64,000 nucleotides of DNA from Laetiporus sulphureus 93-53 (taxonomy: Eukaryota; Basidiomycota; Agaricomycetes; Polyporales; Laetiporaceae): the NCBI RefSeq assembly GCF_001632365.1, contig NW_024468591.1, positions 4,075-68,074 of the forward strand, in the 5' to 3' direction. The notes under the pieces were generated by a model that ran no database searches, was not told where the DNA came from, and was given only the letters and a program-made list of their open reading frames with translations. How positions within the stretch are numbered: position 1 is the first letter of the stretch; each line of letters begins with the position of its first letter. The position numbers were made by a program, and so were the translations under genes. Of the stretch, positions 44,633-57,378 are shown one piece after another.

Positions 44633-45430
44633 TCATCTGGCTGCGTCTCAAATCAGCAGTGAGCACCCACACCACTAGAGCAGTGGCTGCATCTCAAATT
44701 GGCAGTGGGCACCCACACCACTGCAGCAGTGGCTGCATCTCAAATAGGCAGTGGGCACTCCGTCAAAGATCCCATCAGACCGGTCCTAAACTGGAGGCCT
44801 TGAATTACCTGCAGATTCGCTACGGGTGCCTCTTCTCTCTCACTTCTGCTCCACCTCCTAGGCTTTCTTTGCACATGCACCTTAGTGTAATAATGTAGCA
44901 GCTAATGGACTCAACGTAGTGTAGACTTGTGTAGACTTAGCATGGACGTTAGCGTGGACGTTAGCCGTGGACATTAGCTTGGACGTTAGCGTAGACTTGT
45001 GGTATAATGACCATTCATGACTTCTGACAACTGCATCACGACCGTGTTATGACCCATCTCGAATCAGAGAGAAAGGATGGATACAAAAATGAGGAATCAT
45101 CGGTGCAGGGAGCGCTACTCACATCGGTCGCTGAACGGGTCATGTCACCCAGCATAGGCGAAGTCTCTACAGCGAAGGAGGAGGGAGCGAGACTCATATC
45201 GGTCACGTAATGGGTCGCATCACTCAGCATAGGTGAGGTCTCTGCGGTGAACCTACGATGGATGTGAACGCGAACGTGAACGCTTCAGTCAAGAACGTCG
45301 TCGGCACAGGGAATGGTCGTTGAATGGGCCGAGCATACGCGAAGTCTGCGAATGTCAGATGCGAAGGCTTCAGTCGAAAGTGGAAACAGGATGCTGACAA
45401 CGTCGCCTAAGGTTCGCACCTTTCACCATC
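44633..45430 (+). repeat. Dispersed composite repeat, copy 2 (internally deleted)
   Basis: Has three ~54-bp units, the shared block, and the AACCTACGATGGATG...GGTTCGCACCTTTCACCATC module found at 58557-58741, but no P450 or CWC2 fragment. It runs directly into repeat family E. Confidence 0.75.
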
Positions 45431-46075
45431 TGATGGTATGTCCGTCCTTCTGTCAGTGATGCAGGTTTTGTTCAGAGTGTCATGGAGGTCGCCATCCAAT
45501 ACTGCTAATCCGCTGCTATCCAGCACCATCCAGAGTCGTCGGGACCCACTAAACGTCAAAGGATGTTTCCCGAGTTTTCCATGCCATTTAGCCGAGCAGC
45601 TTATTGTCTGTTCTCGGTGCCCCCCTTCGACCCAGAGTCGCTATTCAAAATTGAGCTAGTGTGATGATTTTGATGGTACATCTGTCCTCCCGCCTGTATC
45701 TAGCTGAACAACTTATTGCATATTTTCAGTGCCCTTGCCCAGAGCCACCATCCAGAGTTGTTGGTGTCATCTGCTGATGCACCCTTTCCATGATGGGCAG
45801 TGTACGTGAGTTAAGGTGTTCATTTTGATGGTACGTCCATCCTTCCGCCGGTTTCACTAGATAGGTGCTTATTGTCTATTAGGAGCGTCCCGAATGTCAT
45901 CAACGCAACCGCCTTCCAACGCCGCCATCCAGCATCACCCAGAGTCGTCGGGATCTGCTAATATTTGCACTGTCCAACTGAGCACCTTATTGTCGTCCCC
46001 CCTGAGCTGTCTCCATGCCATCACCACCATCCAGAACTGTTGATGTCATCCGCTGATGCATCTTTTCCACGAGCT
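45431..46075 (+). repeat. Dispersed repeat family E, third array
   Basis: Close match to 27990-28450 in order and sequence (CCGAGTTTTCCATGCCATTTAG, GTGCCCCCCTTCGACCCAG), with a further diverged unit to about 46075. Confidence 0.75.
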
Positions 46076-46465
46076 GGGCTTTCATTGTGCACATAAACTC
46101 ACAGCACAGTGTTACACTTCGTTCGCTCTCATCCGCGTTCGCATTCAGTTTGCAAGCTCGTGGCCATTAGATCAGAAGACTCTGGTATGACGACGCCTGG
46201 ACCAGAGGTTTAGTTGCATACGGTCCACTACTGCTCACAAGTGCCTTCCTTGACCTTGCTTATTGTCGCCAATAGGTGCCCACTGAGCAGGTTGACGTGA
46301 CACCAGTGACAATAAAATTTGATTCTTGGGTCAATGTCACCGTATAAGTTCACTGCCCCTGTCAGCTATCGTACGCTAACAGTTTTGGTACGAGTTTAGG
46401 AGCAGACATTTTTCGGTGAAATAAATACATCATTGAATCAAGATCCTGATATAGTGGTGAGCTAA
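46076..46465. other. Spacer without a supported gene
   Basis: No ORF or motif that I can support. Confidence 0.4.
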
Positions 46466-48120
46466 ATGTTCCAATTGCGTATCAGAGTTCAGATGCCACT
46501 ACAGATCACCGAGGCGCTCTCAGATGGAGATCACAGTTCAGAAGATGAAGAAAATGTTCAAGATATGCTTGTAGCTGAGGGTGTCACATTTGTTCCAGAA
46601 TTGGTATTTTCTAATCCTGCTACTGCTCAACTATGGGCTGCATCGCTTGCCAAAGCATTGTCTTCTAGTCCAAGTGCAGTCGCTGGACTGACGGATATGC
46701 AGGTAAGCCTGAATATACATCTTTATTGGTTTCATCTAATATGCTCAGTATGGCAACAGGATGGAGCTGACGAAGGCCACTGTGTGGAGACCACCATGCA
46801 TAATGGAAATCGGAGTCAGTACCCCAAGCTGGCATTGCAGACGTCTCAAGCAAGTCCCACAGTTCCTTCTTCGGCACCCCCTCTGCACCTGCAATGATCT
46901 GTCGAGGACACACCTCTGTCACGACTAATGCAAGCTATGTCTATTGCTGTGGCTAATGGGGTCAAAGAAGGAGTGAAGCAAGCGATTGATACCATAAGCG
47001 ATAATTCTGGACATGCATTCTCCGCCACCAGAAAGGCACATAATGATGCCAGCCAGTCCATCAGGATGAAGTGCGACGATGAAGAGTATGATGGGGATGA
47101 AGAAGAGCAGGATGGAGGGGGTATACAACGCAAACAATCCATAAATCGTCGAGGGCCGAGGGGTAAGGGAACAAATTTATTCCATGTGAGTCATAAGGAA
47201 TGAGGCGTTCTCGATATTCACCGTGTTTGATACCAGGCCCACTTTCAACAGTACCTGTGAGCCAAGGGAGTGTTATCAATCAGCAATGACATTCTGCCTT
47301 CTTCCACACCCTCTTCTGCAGTAGACGTGTTCATGGATGGGTCGGGCGATGGACCGGATATCAGTCAGCCATTGATTGATTGGAATAGTGAGCTGAGTTC
47401 TCGCTGGAACAAGGAGATGATTCTCCTTTTATGCCGAGAATTCTTACAGCGAGTCAAATCGAGCACCGAATTACCTCTTGTCTTCAACCACGATCTGATG
47501 TCGGAAACACAACTGATGCAATCCTGCATCATCAAGTTAAGATGCACACATGCTCAGGTCCATAGCATCAGATCGGTTGATGCAAGAAAGAGAAGAACAG
47601 ATGACGTCGTGGCCTCACGTCGCAATATGCGGCATCAAAGCATAAGCCCACCCAGCTGTGTCAAGGCTGAGACTGACTCGAGAGCAACAGCTCCTGGTGC
47701 GGTGAGCACAGATTATCAACATGAAGAAAGATAGTGCTCCTCATCTGTGGAGTGCTATCGAGGATATTCTGGAGCAGCTGGAGGCTGCTGGCATGAGTTC
47801 TGATCAGACCGACGAAGAAAGCAGTGGTGATCTCAAGGTCGTATGCAAGGTCACATTACCATGGCACCATAGTACACTCAATGCCTTGCTCGCCAACATC
47901 GATATGTATCATGCCTTGACGCATAGCCTGAGGAGGGGGAATCGTGCTTTACCTCGTAACGCTGAGATTGATCCATCAACTCTTAAGTCTACGCGTCGCT
48001 GCGTTCGTGGACTCCTGAAATAATTTTACGACCTGCAGTGGCTGGCTTCACTCTCAAAAGTCGAACGACGCAAAGTCGACTATACCACTGATGTGGAAAT
48101 TCCTCAGCTGGTACGATTCT
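46466..48120 (+). pseudogene. Basidiomycete hypothetical protein with an MSSDxTD motif, probably decayed
   Basis: Plus-strand exons with short introns. An acidic N-terminal part (DGDHSSEDEENVQD) is followed by a region NSELSSRWNKEMILLLCREF, and by LEAAGMSSDQTDEES, which matches a recurrent MSSDETD-type signature in Agaricomycete uncharacterised proteins. TLKSTRRCVRGLLK is followed by a TAA at about 48020-48022 and in-frame FYDLQWLASLSKVERRK. The function is unknown and the family is often multi-copy near transposons. The TAA suggests inactivation, unless an intron removes it. Confidence 0.45.
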
Positions 48121-48580
48121 CCTTCACATTGATGGTTTCAGTAGGTCTTTTACTAAGTAAAGAAACCCCAGGATCCTTGTCAAAGCACTAGGACTCACAC
48201 CATGAAACCGTGAATGACGGAGAGTTGACTAAGTGTTTATTGGGGACAGAGATGTAGGAGGATTCTTTGACCCAGATGCTCTGTATTAGATATAGTACGA
48301 GAAACAATTGTGTGAAATCGCTGTTGCTTACGTGCTAACGAGCAGTCGCTCTGTGAGCCACTCCCTTCTTGAATGGCAGCGCTGATGATTTATTGTTATG
48401 TCAGCATCTTACATCAGCAGGTCGTTCTCCCAGCCTGAAATGGCAATGAATCACCACTTCTCTCACAACTGCTTCTCTCACGACCACAACCGCAGCTGCA
48501 GCCATATACTCAACCACAGAAATTATGACAAGCAAGGTAGGTTTTGTTCTGTAGGGGCCGGAGTAAAAACTAACATAGTG
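48121..48580. other. Spacer without a supported gene
   Basis: Only short unassigned ORFs are present, among them a His/Ser-rich plus ORF at 48398-48583. Confidence 0.35.
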
Positions 48581-48594
48581 TAGGGTTGCGTTCA

Positions 48595-51230
48595 CAACCC
48601 ATTCCTTGATTTGGAAGTGGACGTTGATGATGGGGAAGAGATGAGTGAAGACGATGAGGCTCAAGAGGCTGAAGATGACGAGGCTCAAGAGGCTGAAGAC
48701 GATGTGGCTCAAGACGACAAGGCTGAAGATGATGAGGTTGAAGTAGGTGAGTAGTTAGTTGCCTCATCCAGTGATTGTTTTTAACCATTTCATGGTCATT
48801 TTTCAAGGCGAGGCAGCAGGGGACGATATCGCAATGCATCTCTTATATTCAGTGATGGCTCGTGAGGACGATGAGGATGATGACGACGTGGTGGAATTGG
48901 CACATCAATATCAGGAAAGGGCTCATAGGGGTAGGGAGAGTGCAAGTCACGATCATGCTGTGGAGGCCGAAGAACATCCTCCTTTGCCCAATGAGCACTG
49001 CCGTGGGATCTGGATGCTTCGTACCAAGGTAAGTTTCATGCTGTCCTGGGGATTGGTTATTGATGCATTTTCTAAAGTGGAACTCGGCTCTCACTGTTCT
49101 GATCATGCTATACCAGTCATTGGCAGATCAAGATGAAGATCAGAATGCCATCGATGAGCCACGGAGTCATTCCGTGTACTTCATCTTTGTCTCAGAGAAT
49201 TGGTCCTGCATCGATGAGGCCGATAGAATCTATGTCGAAGCTAAGAGCATGCATGACAATTTGAAGATTTCTTCCACGGTATCCCATCTGATCCTTGGTA
49301 CGCCAGCAATGTTCATGCCATCCGATGAATGAACGAGTCTTTTTTGAATTGCACCTGGTATCGAGACGGGTAGCTGGGTTCACATTCGATGTGGACATTA
49401 CTCCAGTGATCTCGCGTACGTCGAGGAAGTGAAGGAAGAATGCGTCATTGTATAGCTTCTGCTGCACATATCATATTCAAAGCATCGTGCAAAGCATCCT
49501 GCACTGAGGTGTTCCCCATGCGTGTTCAACCCTGTCCTCGCTGCTGTGGTCTATGGTTCTCATACTGTTCAGGAGCAGATGCCTGGTCAAGATAATGAAA
49601 TGAAGATGTACATGTTCAAGAAGAAATTATTCAAAGACGGACCTCTCTGTGTGTCATGCAAGGTGGAACAGCTGAGGTTACTCGACAAAATCGCACCATT
49701 TATCTGTCTGCATTGGATCTCGCCTATGTCCATTGCACAAATTATGCAGCGGGTTTACTTCACCAGCCTTGCAATCAATGATCACGTTCGTGTCACTGAG
49801 GGGGAGCTGCAAGGCATCGAAGAAATCATACAGAGCATCACAGATGAGTCCGTTGAAGTAGCGTACGGTCCCAGTCAATCTCAGGTTGCTACCGTGGCCG
49901 TTCAGCAGCTCAGAAGGGTCTATAAACAGGGCGATTTGTTAGACATCGTTGACGGTGTGAACAGAGGTATGAGGGGCTTCATCATGTCTGCGGGCGACGA
50001 GACGCTGCTGATATACGATGATCGTGAATGACGTGAGGTGAGTCCGCAGTGCGAGCGAGATGAAACATTGATGAATCATGTTTTCCAGGTTGCGGTGCAG
50101 GATACCGAAGTGAGAATGTCCAGTTGGGTGCTCCAATACAATTGGTTGCCACAACACTCAGTCGAAGCAAGCGGCGACAGTTCTCGTCGACAGCCAGCTG
50201 TTCATTTGTTGTCAAAGGCCCATAGAAAGAATCGTGCAACATATCAGCATTTTGTATTGAAGCGTGCAATGATCAGCTGGGGACAATACAAAGCGCACAA
50301 AGGGTTCATCAAAGATGAATACAACGACGCATATCAAATGGAGCTGGATGCTCCGAGGGGTGTCGTAGTGTGGCTGAAGCCCAGCGAGTTCAGATATTTG
50401 AGGTTCGGGCTAGCCAGAATGCTCCTCATCTCAATATTCACGACCATTTCATTGCAGCGATCAACAAGATACTCTGCCATTGGGTTATGCAACATCCAGC
50501 ATTCCGTCATCATCTGGCATTCCATCAGCTAGTCAGGACACGTCAATGACATCAGCCACATCAACCACGTGAGCTCCTCTCAGTTCTGCTACACCGCCTT
50601 GGGTACCGGACACTTCGGATGATTAATCTAATAAACCTCTGGCTGCTGCATGGGACCCATCATCAAGGGACCCATCGTCAACTGGGGACAATCCAATGGA
50701 CCAATATGCTGCACTCACTTTATGTAAGCTAAATAATTTCTTGTGCTTATATTCGAGTCTCACTGACTCTCAACCTCAGATCCACAGGACAATGCATTGT
50801 TTCTTTTTCACCTGCGGGTGCAGCAAATGTTGCCAATTTTGAAGCGACTTACGCTCATGATCTGCAACACGAAAGGCACATCTCCTGAAGCCCAATGGGA
50901 GCAAGGACAATATGAGGATGAAGGGGTCACTGTCTGTCTCGAAGAGCCGATTGAGAGCAATACCGATTGCATACGTGTCAAAGCCTATGGGCGAAGGAAG
51001 TGAGCTGAGATTCTGGCTGTACCGGCAAAATTTTTGAAAGCGCGCCATGTTTCTGCAGGTGTTGAAGACAGTGTTGGTAATCACAGGTGCCAATATAGGC
51101 ACCGTAGCTCTCGTTTCAGTGGAGGTCGATGGGCTCCTTGAGCTGATGCCATTTCATGATGCATTATCGGATGAGCTGCCGAAGATAATGGTTGAGAAGG
51201 AGCATTTGATTTACGCATTTGTGTAGTATG
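48595..51230 (+). pseudogene. Spt5-like protein gene (NGN/KOW domains), decayed
   Basis: Plus-strand exons with short introns read: NPFLDLEVDVDDGEE then an acidic run; EEHPPLPNEHCRGIWMLRTK (NGN-like); GSWVHIRCGHYSSDLAYVEE and INDHVRVTEGELQGIEEII (KOW-like); YKQGDLLDIVDGVNRGMRGF (KOW-like); GQYKAHKGFIKDEYNDAYQM (KOW-like); VITGANIGTVALVSV near the end. Spt5 binds RNA polymerase II and controls elongation. Agaricomycetes also carry many Spt5-like copies of unknown role, and this one looks like such a copy. TGA stops after PSDE (about 49330) and SLF (about 49345) sit where CGA would read on. Exon edges are approximate. Confidence 0.55.
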
Positions 51231-51289
51231 TACATACATTTTTCGCAGACCAATTGAGCATGAGGGAAGACTGTCTAGTGCATGGATGA

Positions 51290-51905
51290 GGATTACGAAT
51301 GGCTGGTCGATCTTCATCTTTTTTTCACAGCCATGCTCAGTATTCTTACCTGCCAGTCGGCTTCAGCGACTACAATTTCATGCACCAAGGTGATGTGTGC
51401 ATATCCGTTGGGCTGGAACTTCCCATACCTGCAGGTGTATGCCCTCCAAGATCAGCTGGACCAGACTACAATGGCACTTCTGCCTATCGATTGATTTCCG
51501 GCAAAACATGTGATAGAACTAAAGGAGCATGAAGGACGAACCCGTTGAAGAACCGTCTTCGAAACTGTCTTTGAATGGTATGTCCTGCACTATTTGATAC
51601 TGCGTGATCTAATACGGACTTCGTTCAGCTGAGCCAGTGGAGGGCAAGATCATACACCAGATGGTAGGTAGCGATGGAGTCACCTGGCAGTTCATATTTC
51701 AAGCCCCTGTGGTACAATTCACATACTTCAAAAGTGTGAGCAGTTGTCTCGTGATCGCGGAAGATGATCGCTCATTCAGTCCATCCTTGTTCGCTTGTCT
51801 GATAACATGATCTGGCAATCTAGTGATGAGGGATACACATGGCAACAGATTGTCCCAGATGAATGCTTCACTGCTTTCTACCTTCGAACGATCGTGCCTA
51901 CTTGA
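51290..51905 (+). pseudogene. VPS10/sortilin-like fragment
   Basis: Plus-strand fragments [80 protein letters not shown] and FTAFYL follow the order of fungal VPS10 vacuolar-sorting receptors. Only a few hundred bases remain, with frame changes, and no membrane segment or cytosolic tail is found. It is a fragment, probably moved here as part of repeat-driven rearrangement. Confidence 0.5.
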
Positions 51906-52215
51906 TCACCCCTGCAGAGCGTTATTGACACCGGACAGACGCGCAAAGCGACAGATGCTATGAAGCTGTGAAACAACTTTGGCTTGGCGATCCTGCACTT
52001 TCAATTGACCAAATCGGATGTTGTGTTTCTACCCAGCATCGCAGGAACTGTACACAGATTTATTGCGCAATTCACGATATCTTCACTGTCTACGTCGCCA
52101 GATTGGTGCTGTCTATTGAAGCCTATTTACGTCACTTAGCTTATCCCTTATGGGCTGGAATCATTAGCAGAGTTAGAATCATCAACAAAATGATGAGGGT
52201 CGACAGAATGATGAC
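51906..52215. other. Spacer with a short shared repeat
   Basis: 52020-52110 matches 30695-30790 (CTACCCAGCATCGCAGGAAC, CAGATTTATTGC). No gene is supported. Confidence 0.5.
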
Positions 52216-53180
52216 TCAACTTGTTACCCGCAGATATTCATCGCTCATCAAGTCCTTCAAATCATCGTGCTCTAGAATACCCTCACAGTACTCATGAAAG
52301 GGCTTAAAATTCTTCGGATCAATGACCTGTGAGTGTTTGCTCATTTCAGCGTATAGTGAATAGATGGTAGATTCACTCACTTGGCAGCCACTCGGTGCAC
52401 CCATATAACAGCCCAAGGTTTTGAGATCCATATCGCCGCTTGGAAGGCAATGGAAGGTGATCTCTCATATAGCATTCCAATCTTTAGCATTTTCATACAC
52501 CTTGATCAGCATCTCTCGACAGAGAGGGCGTGATTTCTTGAACATGGTGCCGTGTCCATTTGAGACATCTGGTGGAATTGGCTTGGAGACTCCCATGGCC
52601 CTGGTGAACCTGTCTGACAGATCCTCAACACTGACGGGGATGTGATGTTGTGTATCTGCGCTATCGAGGTGAATGCATTTGACAGAACCACGTGAGGGCT
52701 CAGTTTCAATCACCCATTTTTGCTGAGACATGTCCTGTATTTCTCTCATTACTGATGGAGCCTGTGGGATGTGGGACAGGGTCAATGTCAAAAAATAGCT
52801 ATATGGAACGTGGACCATACCCCATGTAATGGAGTTTCTGATTTGCGCTCCGTTAATGACCGTTCCACCCGCGGTTTCTTGCGAGAATCTACTGTAAAAT
52901 CGTCCGCTGCTCACCGCTTTCTCGTAGATGGTCCTGTGGAGGCCTTGATGATAGAGCCAGTAGAGCCAGTGCTGACTGTGTCTGCAGCCTGCGAAGCATG
53001 CTTGACGAGACTTGAGTACTGCGGAACATACATTCCATGTACGTACCTCACTTACTTCATCAAGGAGAGCCCGTATATAATCTGCTTTTAGCCTCTGTCG
53101 TTCACCTGCAATAACTCTGCTGCCAGTTGGGACAACAAGAAGTCCATGCATGGAACATAACTCTTGCAAGGTTGCTATGT
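52216..53180 (-). pseudogene. Unrecognised minus-strand gene with one in-frame TGA
   Basis: Reading from about 53180 to a TGA at 52465-52467, then in the same frame to 52216. The N-terminus LQELCSMHGLLVVPTGSR..LKADYIRALLDE resembles a SAP-like helix-extended-loop-helix. The middle has HIPVSVEDLSDRFTRAMG. The C-terminus, after NAI-stop-EITFHCLPSGDM, ends DLMSDEYLRVTS. The TGA sits where CGA would read on. No family is recognised with confidence; it could belong to a transposon-linked basidiomycete family. Confidence 0.4.
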
Positions 53181-53870
53181 TGAATCGTTGGAGGGACGCC
53201 GAACCTAGCTGATGGCGGCGAAAAATTCATTCTGCGGAATCCGGAGTGCATGCCATCATGCACGTCCAGTGACATTCATAACAAGGATAGGCCTATATCA
53301 TTGACATATCACCCACTTAAGCCTGGAATGCAGACATCCGCTAGATGCACCTGGAGCTCACAGACTCACCAATGGAGCTGTCCAGGGATGAGCTTGGGCA
53401 TCAGGTCTATTGTTTGATGCTGGACAATTGAGTGTTCAAGGTTGCCGATTGTCTATGTCACCTAATTGTCGGACAAGGGCTTATTGTCTGTTTTGTCGAA
53501 GATTCTATTAAATTCTGCAACCCTCATAACCTTATAGTCTTCCACAGCGTTGGTCGCATAATCACATAATCGCATAGCTGCACATGCATCCTGTCAGGCC
53601 ACAGCACCGCATTCAGCATCAATATCTCCCGCATACTATGTGTGTCCTTTTTTCTCCTGAAAGGCTATTTCCACTTTGTCCATCTCCTGGCTGACGTGTT
53701 TTTGCTCCAGAGGCAATTTCTCCCACTGCCACCATGGCTGTTCTCCTCAGTTCCATGAAAATAATCCCCAACGCCATGGCTGTACTCCTCAGTTCCACGG
53801 AAATGATCCTCAAGCCCAATGGAGAAGTGACATGAATTGGTCGTGATGGCTACAACTTGCGCGAAGTGCT
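53181..53870. other. Spacer with a short in-frame tandem repeat
   Basis: A ~45-bp tandem repeat (CCATGGCTGTNCTCCTCAGTTCC) lies at about 53730-53815. In the minus frame it gives two LxIIxxELRxTAM copies. No gene is supported. Confidence 0.45.
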
Positions 53871-54240
53871 GCACTGGAAAGATTCAATCTATAACATTGT
53901 ACAGGTGCGTACATTGTTGTCATAATCACTCTATGAACATGCAATTTGGAAATTGACTATCCAACAGAGTACAATTCACAAGCTTGCAGACACACATTTG
54001 CAGATGCAGCTACCATTTTCAAGGCAAGACATCAGTGAGCTCCAAGTTGTCTATGCATCAGTTTGTGGTTTGCCAAGTGAATTCATGCATAGTAAATTAA
54101 GAACTCTATCCGCAGGCAGCAGAAGAATATCCATTTCTCACCAGATACGAAGGGAATTGGGCAAGTGCTGACCTCCTGCGTGTATATCTAAAGAACAAGT
54201 CAGCCACTTTGAAGAAGAAAGCAGCGGCGAGCTCTGAGTG
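53871..54240 (+). pseudogene. Fragment of a lineage-specific hypothetical protein
   Basis: Plus-strand fragments (HKLADTHLQMQLPFSRQDIS, then after a short intron PFLTRYEGNWASADLLRVY) resemble the C-terminus of a multi-copy Agaricomycete protein of unknown function that ends shortly after such a W..AD..R.YL motif. A basic KKKAAASSE tail and stop follow. Confidence 0.35.
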
Positions 54241-54749
54241 AGACATGAGTTGGGCTCCGCTGTCTGGGTTGTTAGAATGTACCATGAAGATGGCTTTGGG
54301 TTGAGGGGTTAATTTCCAGTTTAGAATGCGGGCTGTCAGAGCAATGGAATTGAGCAATGGAATCTCATGCAAGGCTTTGCATCCCTTAGAGAAAGTGCGA
54401 GCGGGCAGTGGTATCGTGGACGTGGAATGGGTGCCATCTTTAGATTCGCATAGGTTGTTGGAGGCGGTGGAGCACTTGCTTCAGCCGCTGCTCGTTAGGA
54501 CACGCTGTTGAGCTGATAGCGACAGTCGCACTTTCCCCCTTCACCTCGCACGTCTTCCCACTTTCATCGACCATCATCTCAATATGCATATGCGTGATTG
54601 CCAACTAGTGATCGTTGATGAAAATGAGAAGTTGACCGAGTAGGGATCACGCAGGAGAGTGATGCCATGATGAGCTGCTACATCCCCAGTGAGGCCAGAT
54701 GGGTGAGCAGGCATCGAAACGACAGGCAGCTTTTTACAGCTCACGAATG

Positions 54750-56170
54750 ACTATGTTTCAGAAATTCAAGATCCGGTTTGGGAACAAGTCGGCGACCGAT
54801 ATGAGCGTGCACTGCTTTGTGAATGGTCAGCTCATCACGAGGGAGTTGGTCAAGTCTTACAAGTCATGAAGCCTCAAGGGTATGTGCATCTGTGGGTGCA
54901 CGGTCAGGCTATTCATGTTCTCAAATGTTACATACTTCCACTCAACAACGACACTCAACTATGTGCACGGCCTGCTCACCTCAGGGTTTGCTTCGTTGTA
55001 CCATCCATGAGACTCGTCTCTGTCGCATGTATGATCACCAGAACTGTGGTTAGTGTCTTTCTCAATTTTCTTTGGCTATCCGATCTGACAATACTCTGTA
55101 GAGAAGAGTTCAAACGCATCACAGAAGGCTTATTGGACGCTCTTGACTTCACTCGAACTACTGGACTCAGCAGCCAGCATACGAGTTACGAGCAGGGTGG
55201 TGGCTGGGGCGTGCTGAGAGAGGCGGGACTTCTTCACCAGGTATGTTGCCCCTTCAAATCGTGGTGCTCCCTTCACCTACACCAAGGCGCAGCCACGAAG
55301 GCCTCTTGTTGGACTTCGAAGAAGCGATGACGCATGAATTCCCCATCCTGTCCTCCCTCTTCTCGATGCACCGCGATGATATGCCGAGTGAGCTGCTCCC
55401 GCTGAACGTGTACTACAACACGTCCACGCACTTCCTCTGGATTGGAGACAGAACAAGACAGCTGAATGGCGTGCATGTTGAGTACTTCCGCGGGATCAGG
55501 AACCAATCTGGATTAAGGTGGGGCCTAGCATGGCTGCAGATGAGCTCGTCCGGCTACTCGACAGTGAGTTGTCAAGCATGCATGAATGCTGACATGGTTG
55601 TTGATGGTTGTACGATGCTAGTCGGAGCCCAAACCGGAAAGCGGGCAAGGTTATGCTGATCACTTGCTATGGTGCGGCGAAGGTGAGCAGAATGCGCGAA
55701 AAGACAGCGCATATATTGACGGAGTATATGAAGATCGAGAGTCACTTAGCCGGCCACATCAATAGTGTGCAGCTATGCGGACATCCCGTTGCTTGGATCT
55801 GTGATCCCATGCTCGGCAAGTACGTTCCACGGTTTTTTTCACATGAACTTTGAACACCCGACTGACGTGACACACCACGTAGCACACTGACTTCCTCGAG
55901 CGGGCTCAAGACGTGCAATTTCGGCACGATCAACAGCGAGCTGACCACATGTATGCGAATCCACGCTGAGTGCAACTCGCACATGAACGGCGTGAGCTTC
56001 GAGTTCACCGGAGAGCTGAGCGAGGATGGGTTCAGTGTCACTGAGTGCCTGGGGGGTAGCATGGAGCTCACCAGGTGCATTGTGGTGCGATGTGTGCAGG
56101 GTGATGCACATTGACATTGTGTTCGGTCCAGTCGTTCTGCGATTCTCGCCTGAACTTTGAGCAATCATTG
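54750..56170 (+). CDS. Unrecognised multi-exon gene, possibly decayed
   Basis: Plus-strand readings with intron-like gaps: DMSVHCFVNGQLITRELV (about 54800), EEFKRITEGLLDALDFTRTT (about 55100), MTHEFPILSSLFSMHRDDMP and LNVYYNTSTHFLWIGDRTRQ (about 55330-55460), WGLAWLQMSSSGY (about 55530), and MKIESHLAGHINSVQLCGHP (about 55730). Exon boundaries are not resolved. No domain is recognised, so no function is assigned. Confidence 0.25.
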
Positions 56171-56734
56171 GGTAAGTCCAGTGGCAGTCCCCGAAAGGTC
56201 TGGATGTGTACACTGATCAAATAAACCAGATGTCGCATTCCTCATCTCAAATCACTACAACAGGAGGCGGGTCAGACGCAAGCGTGCGGACAGCGACGTG
56301 CTCTATGCTGAGCTCAGTGGTCGCAAGTTCTCATGAGAGCTTTCTGTGCATTGTTCGTGCTATTTCATCCATCCTGAAACATCACAGCGCATGGATACGA
56401 ACAGCTGGCATGGACAGTACCAATGTAATCATGGATACCGGTACATCTAAAACATAATCTGATTTCTCTATTGATGGTCCCTACACCAGCTTGCAGCATG
56501 ACGGCTATCGTCCTCTTCATCATGTAAGTTGGATTTTCAGAGCTGTCTTCGCGAGACTGATGCATACAAGTGTTGTCAAAGAAGGTAGAGTGCAGAACCT
56601 GCTCCAGGTGCCGTTCTAATATGTTCTTGTTCTTAAACAATGAAACCTAACATGGCTATCAGTGCAGGTTCGACTCTGTGGTTGGTCTATGATTTCTTCG
56701 AGCTTTATTTTTCTTTAAATTGGATGCGGTTTAG
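56171..56734. other. Spacer without a supported gene
   Basis: Short ORFs only. Confidence 0.4.
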
Positions 56735-57378
56735 ATGTGCGCACAGCAGTGGCTGCATCTCAAATAGGCAGTGGGCACCCATGCCACCGCAGCAGTGGCT
56801 GCATCTCAAATCGGCAGTGGGCACCCATGCCACTGCAGCAGTGGCTGCATCTCAAATCGGCAGTGGGCACCCATGCCACCGCAGCAGTGGCTGCATCTCA
56901 AATAGACAGTGGGCGCTCCATCAAAGATCCCATCAGACTGGCCCTAAACTGGAGGCCTTGAATTACCCGCAGATCTGCTACGGGCGCCTCTTCTCTCTCA
57001 CTTCTGCTCCACCTCCTAGGCTTTCTTTGTGCACGCACCTTAGTGTAATAATGTAGCATCTAATGGACTCAACATAGTGTAGACTTGTGTAGACTTAGCG
57101 TGGACGTTAGCCGTGGACGTTAGCGTAGACTTGTTTAGAATGACCATTCATGACTATTGACAACTACATCACGATCGTGTTATGACCTGTCTCAAATTAG
57201 AGAGAAAGGATGGATACAAAAATGAGGAATCGTCAGCGCAGGGAGCACTACTCACGTCGGTCACTTAACGGGTCGCATCACCCAGCACAGGCGAAGTCTC
57301 TGCGGCGAAGGAGGAGGGAGGGAGTGAGACTCATATCGGTCACATAATGGGTCGATACACGGTGGAAGCCCGACAGCG

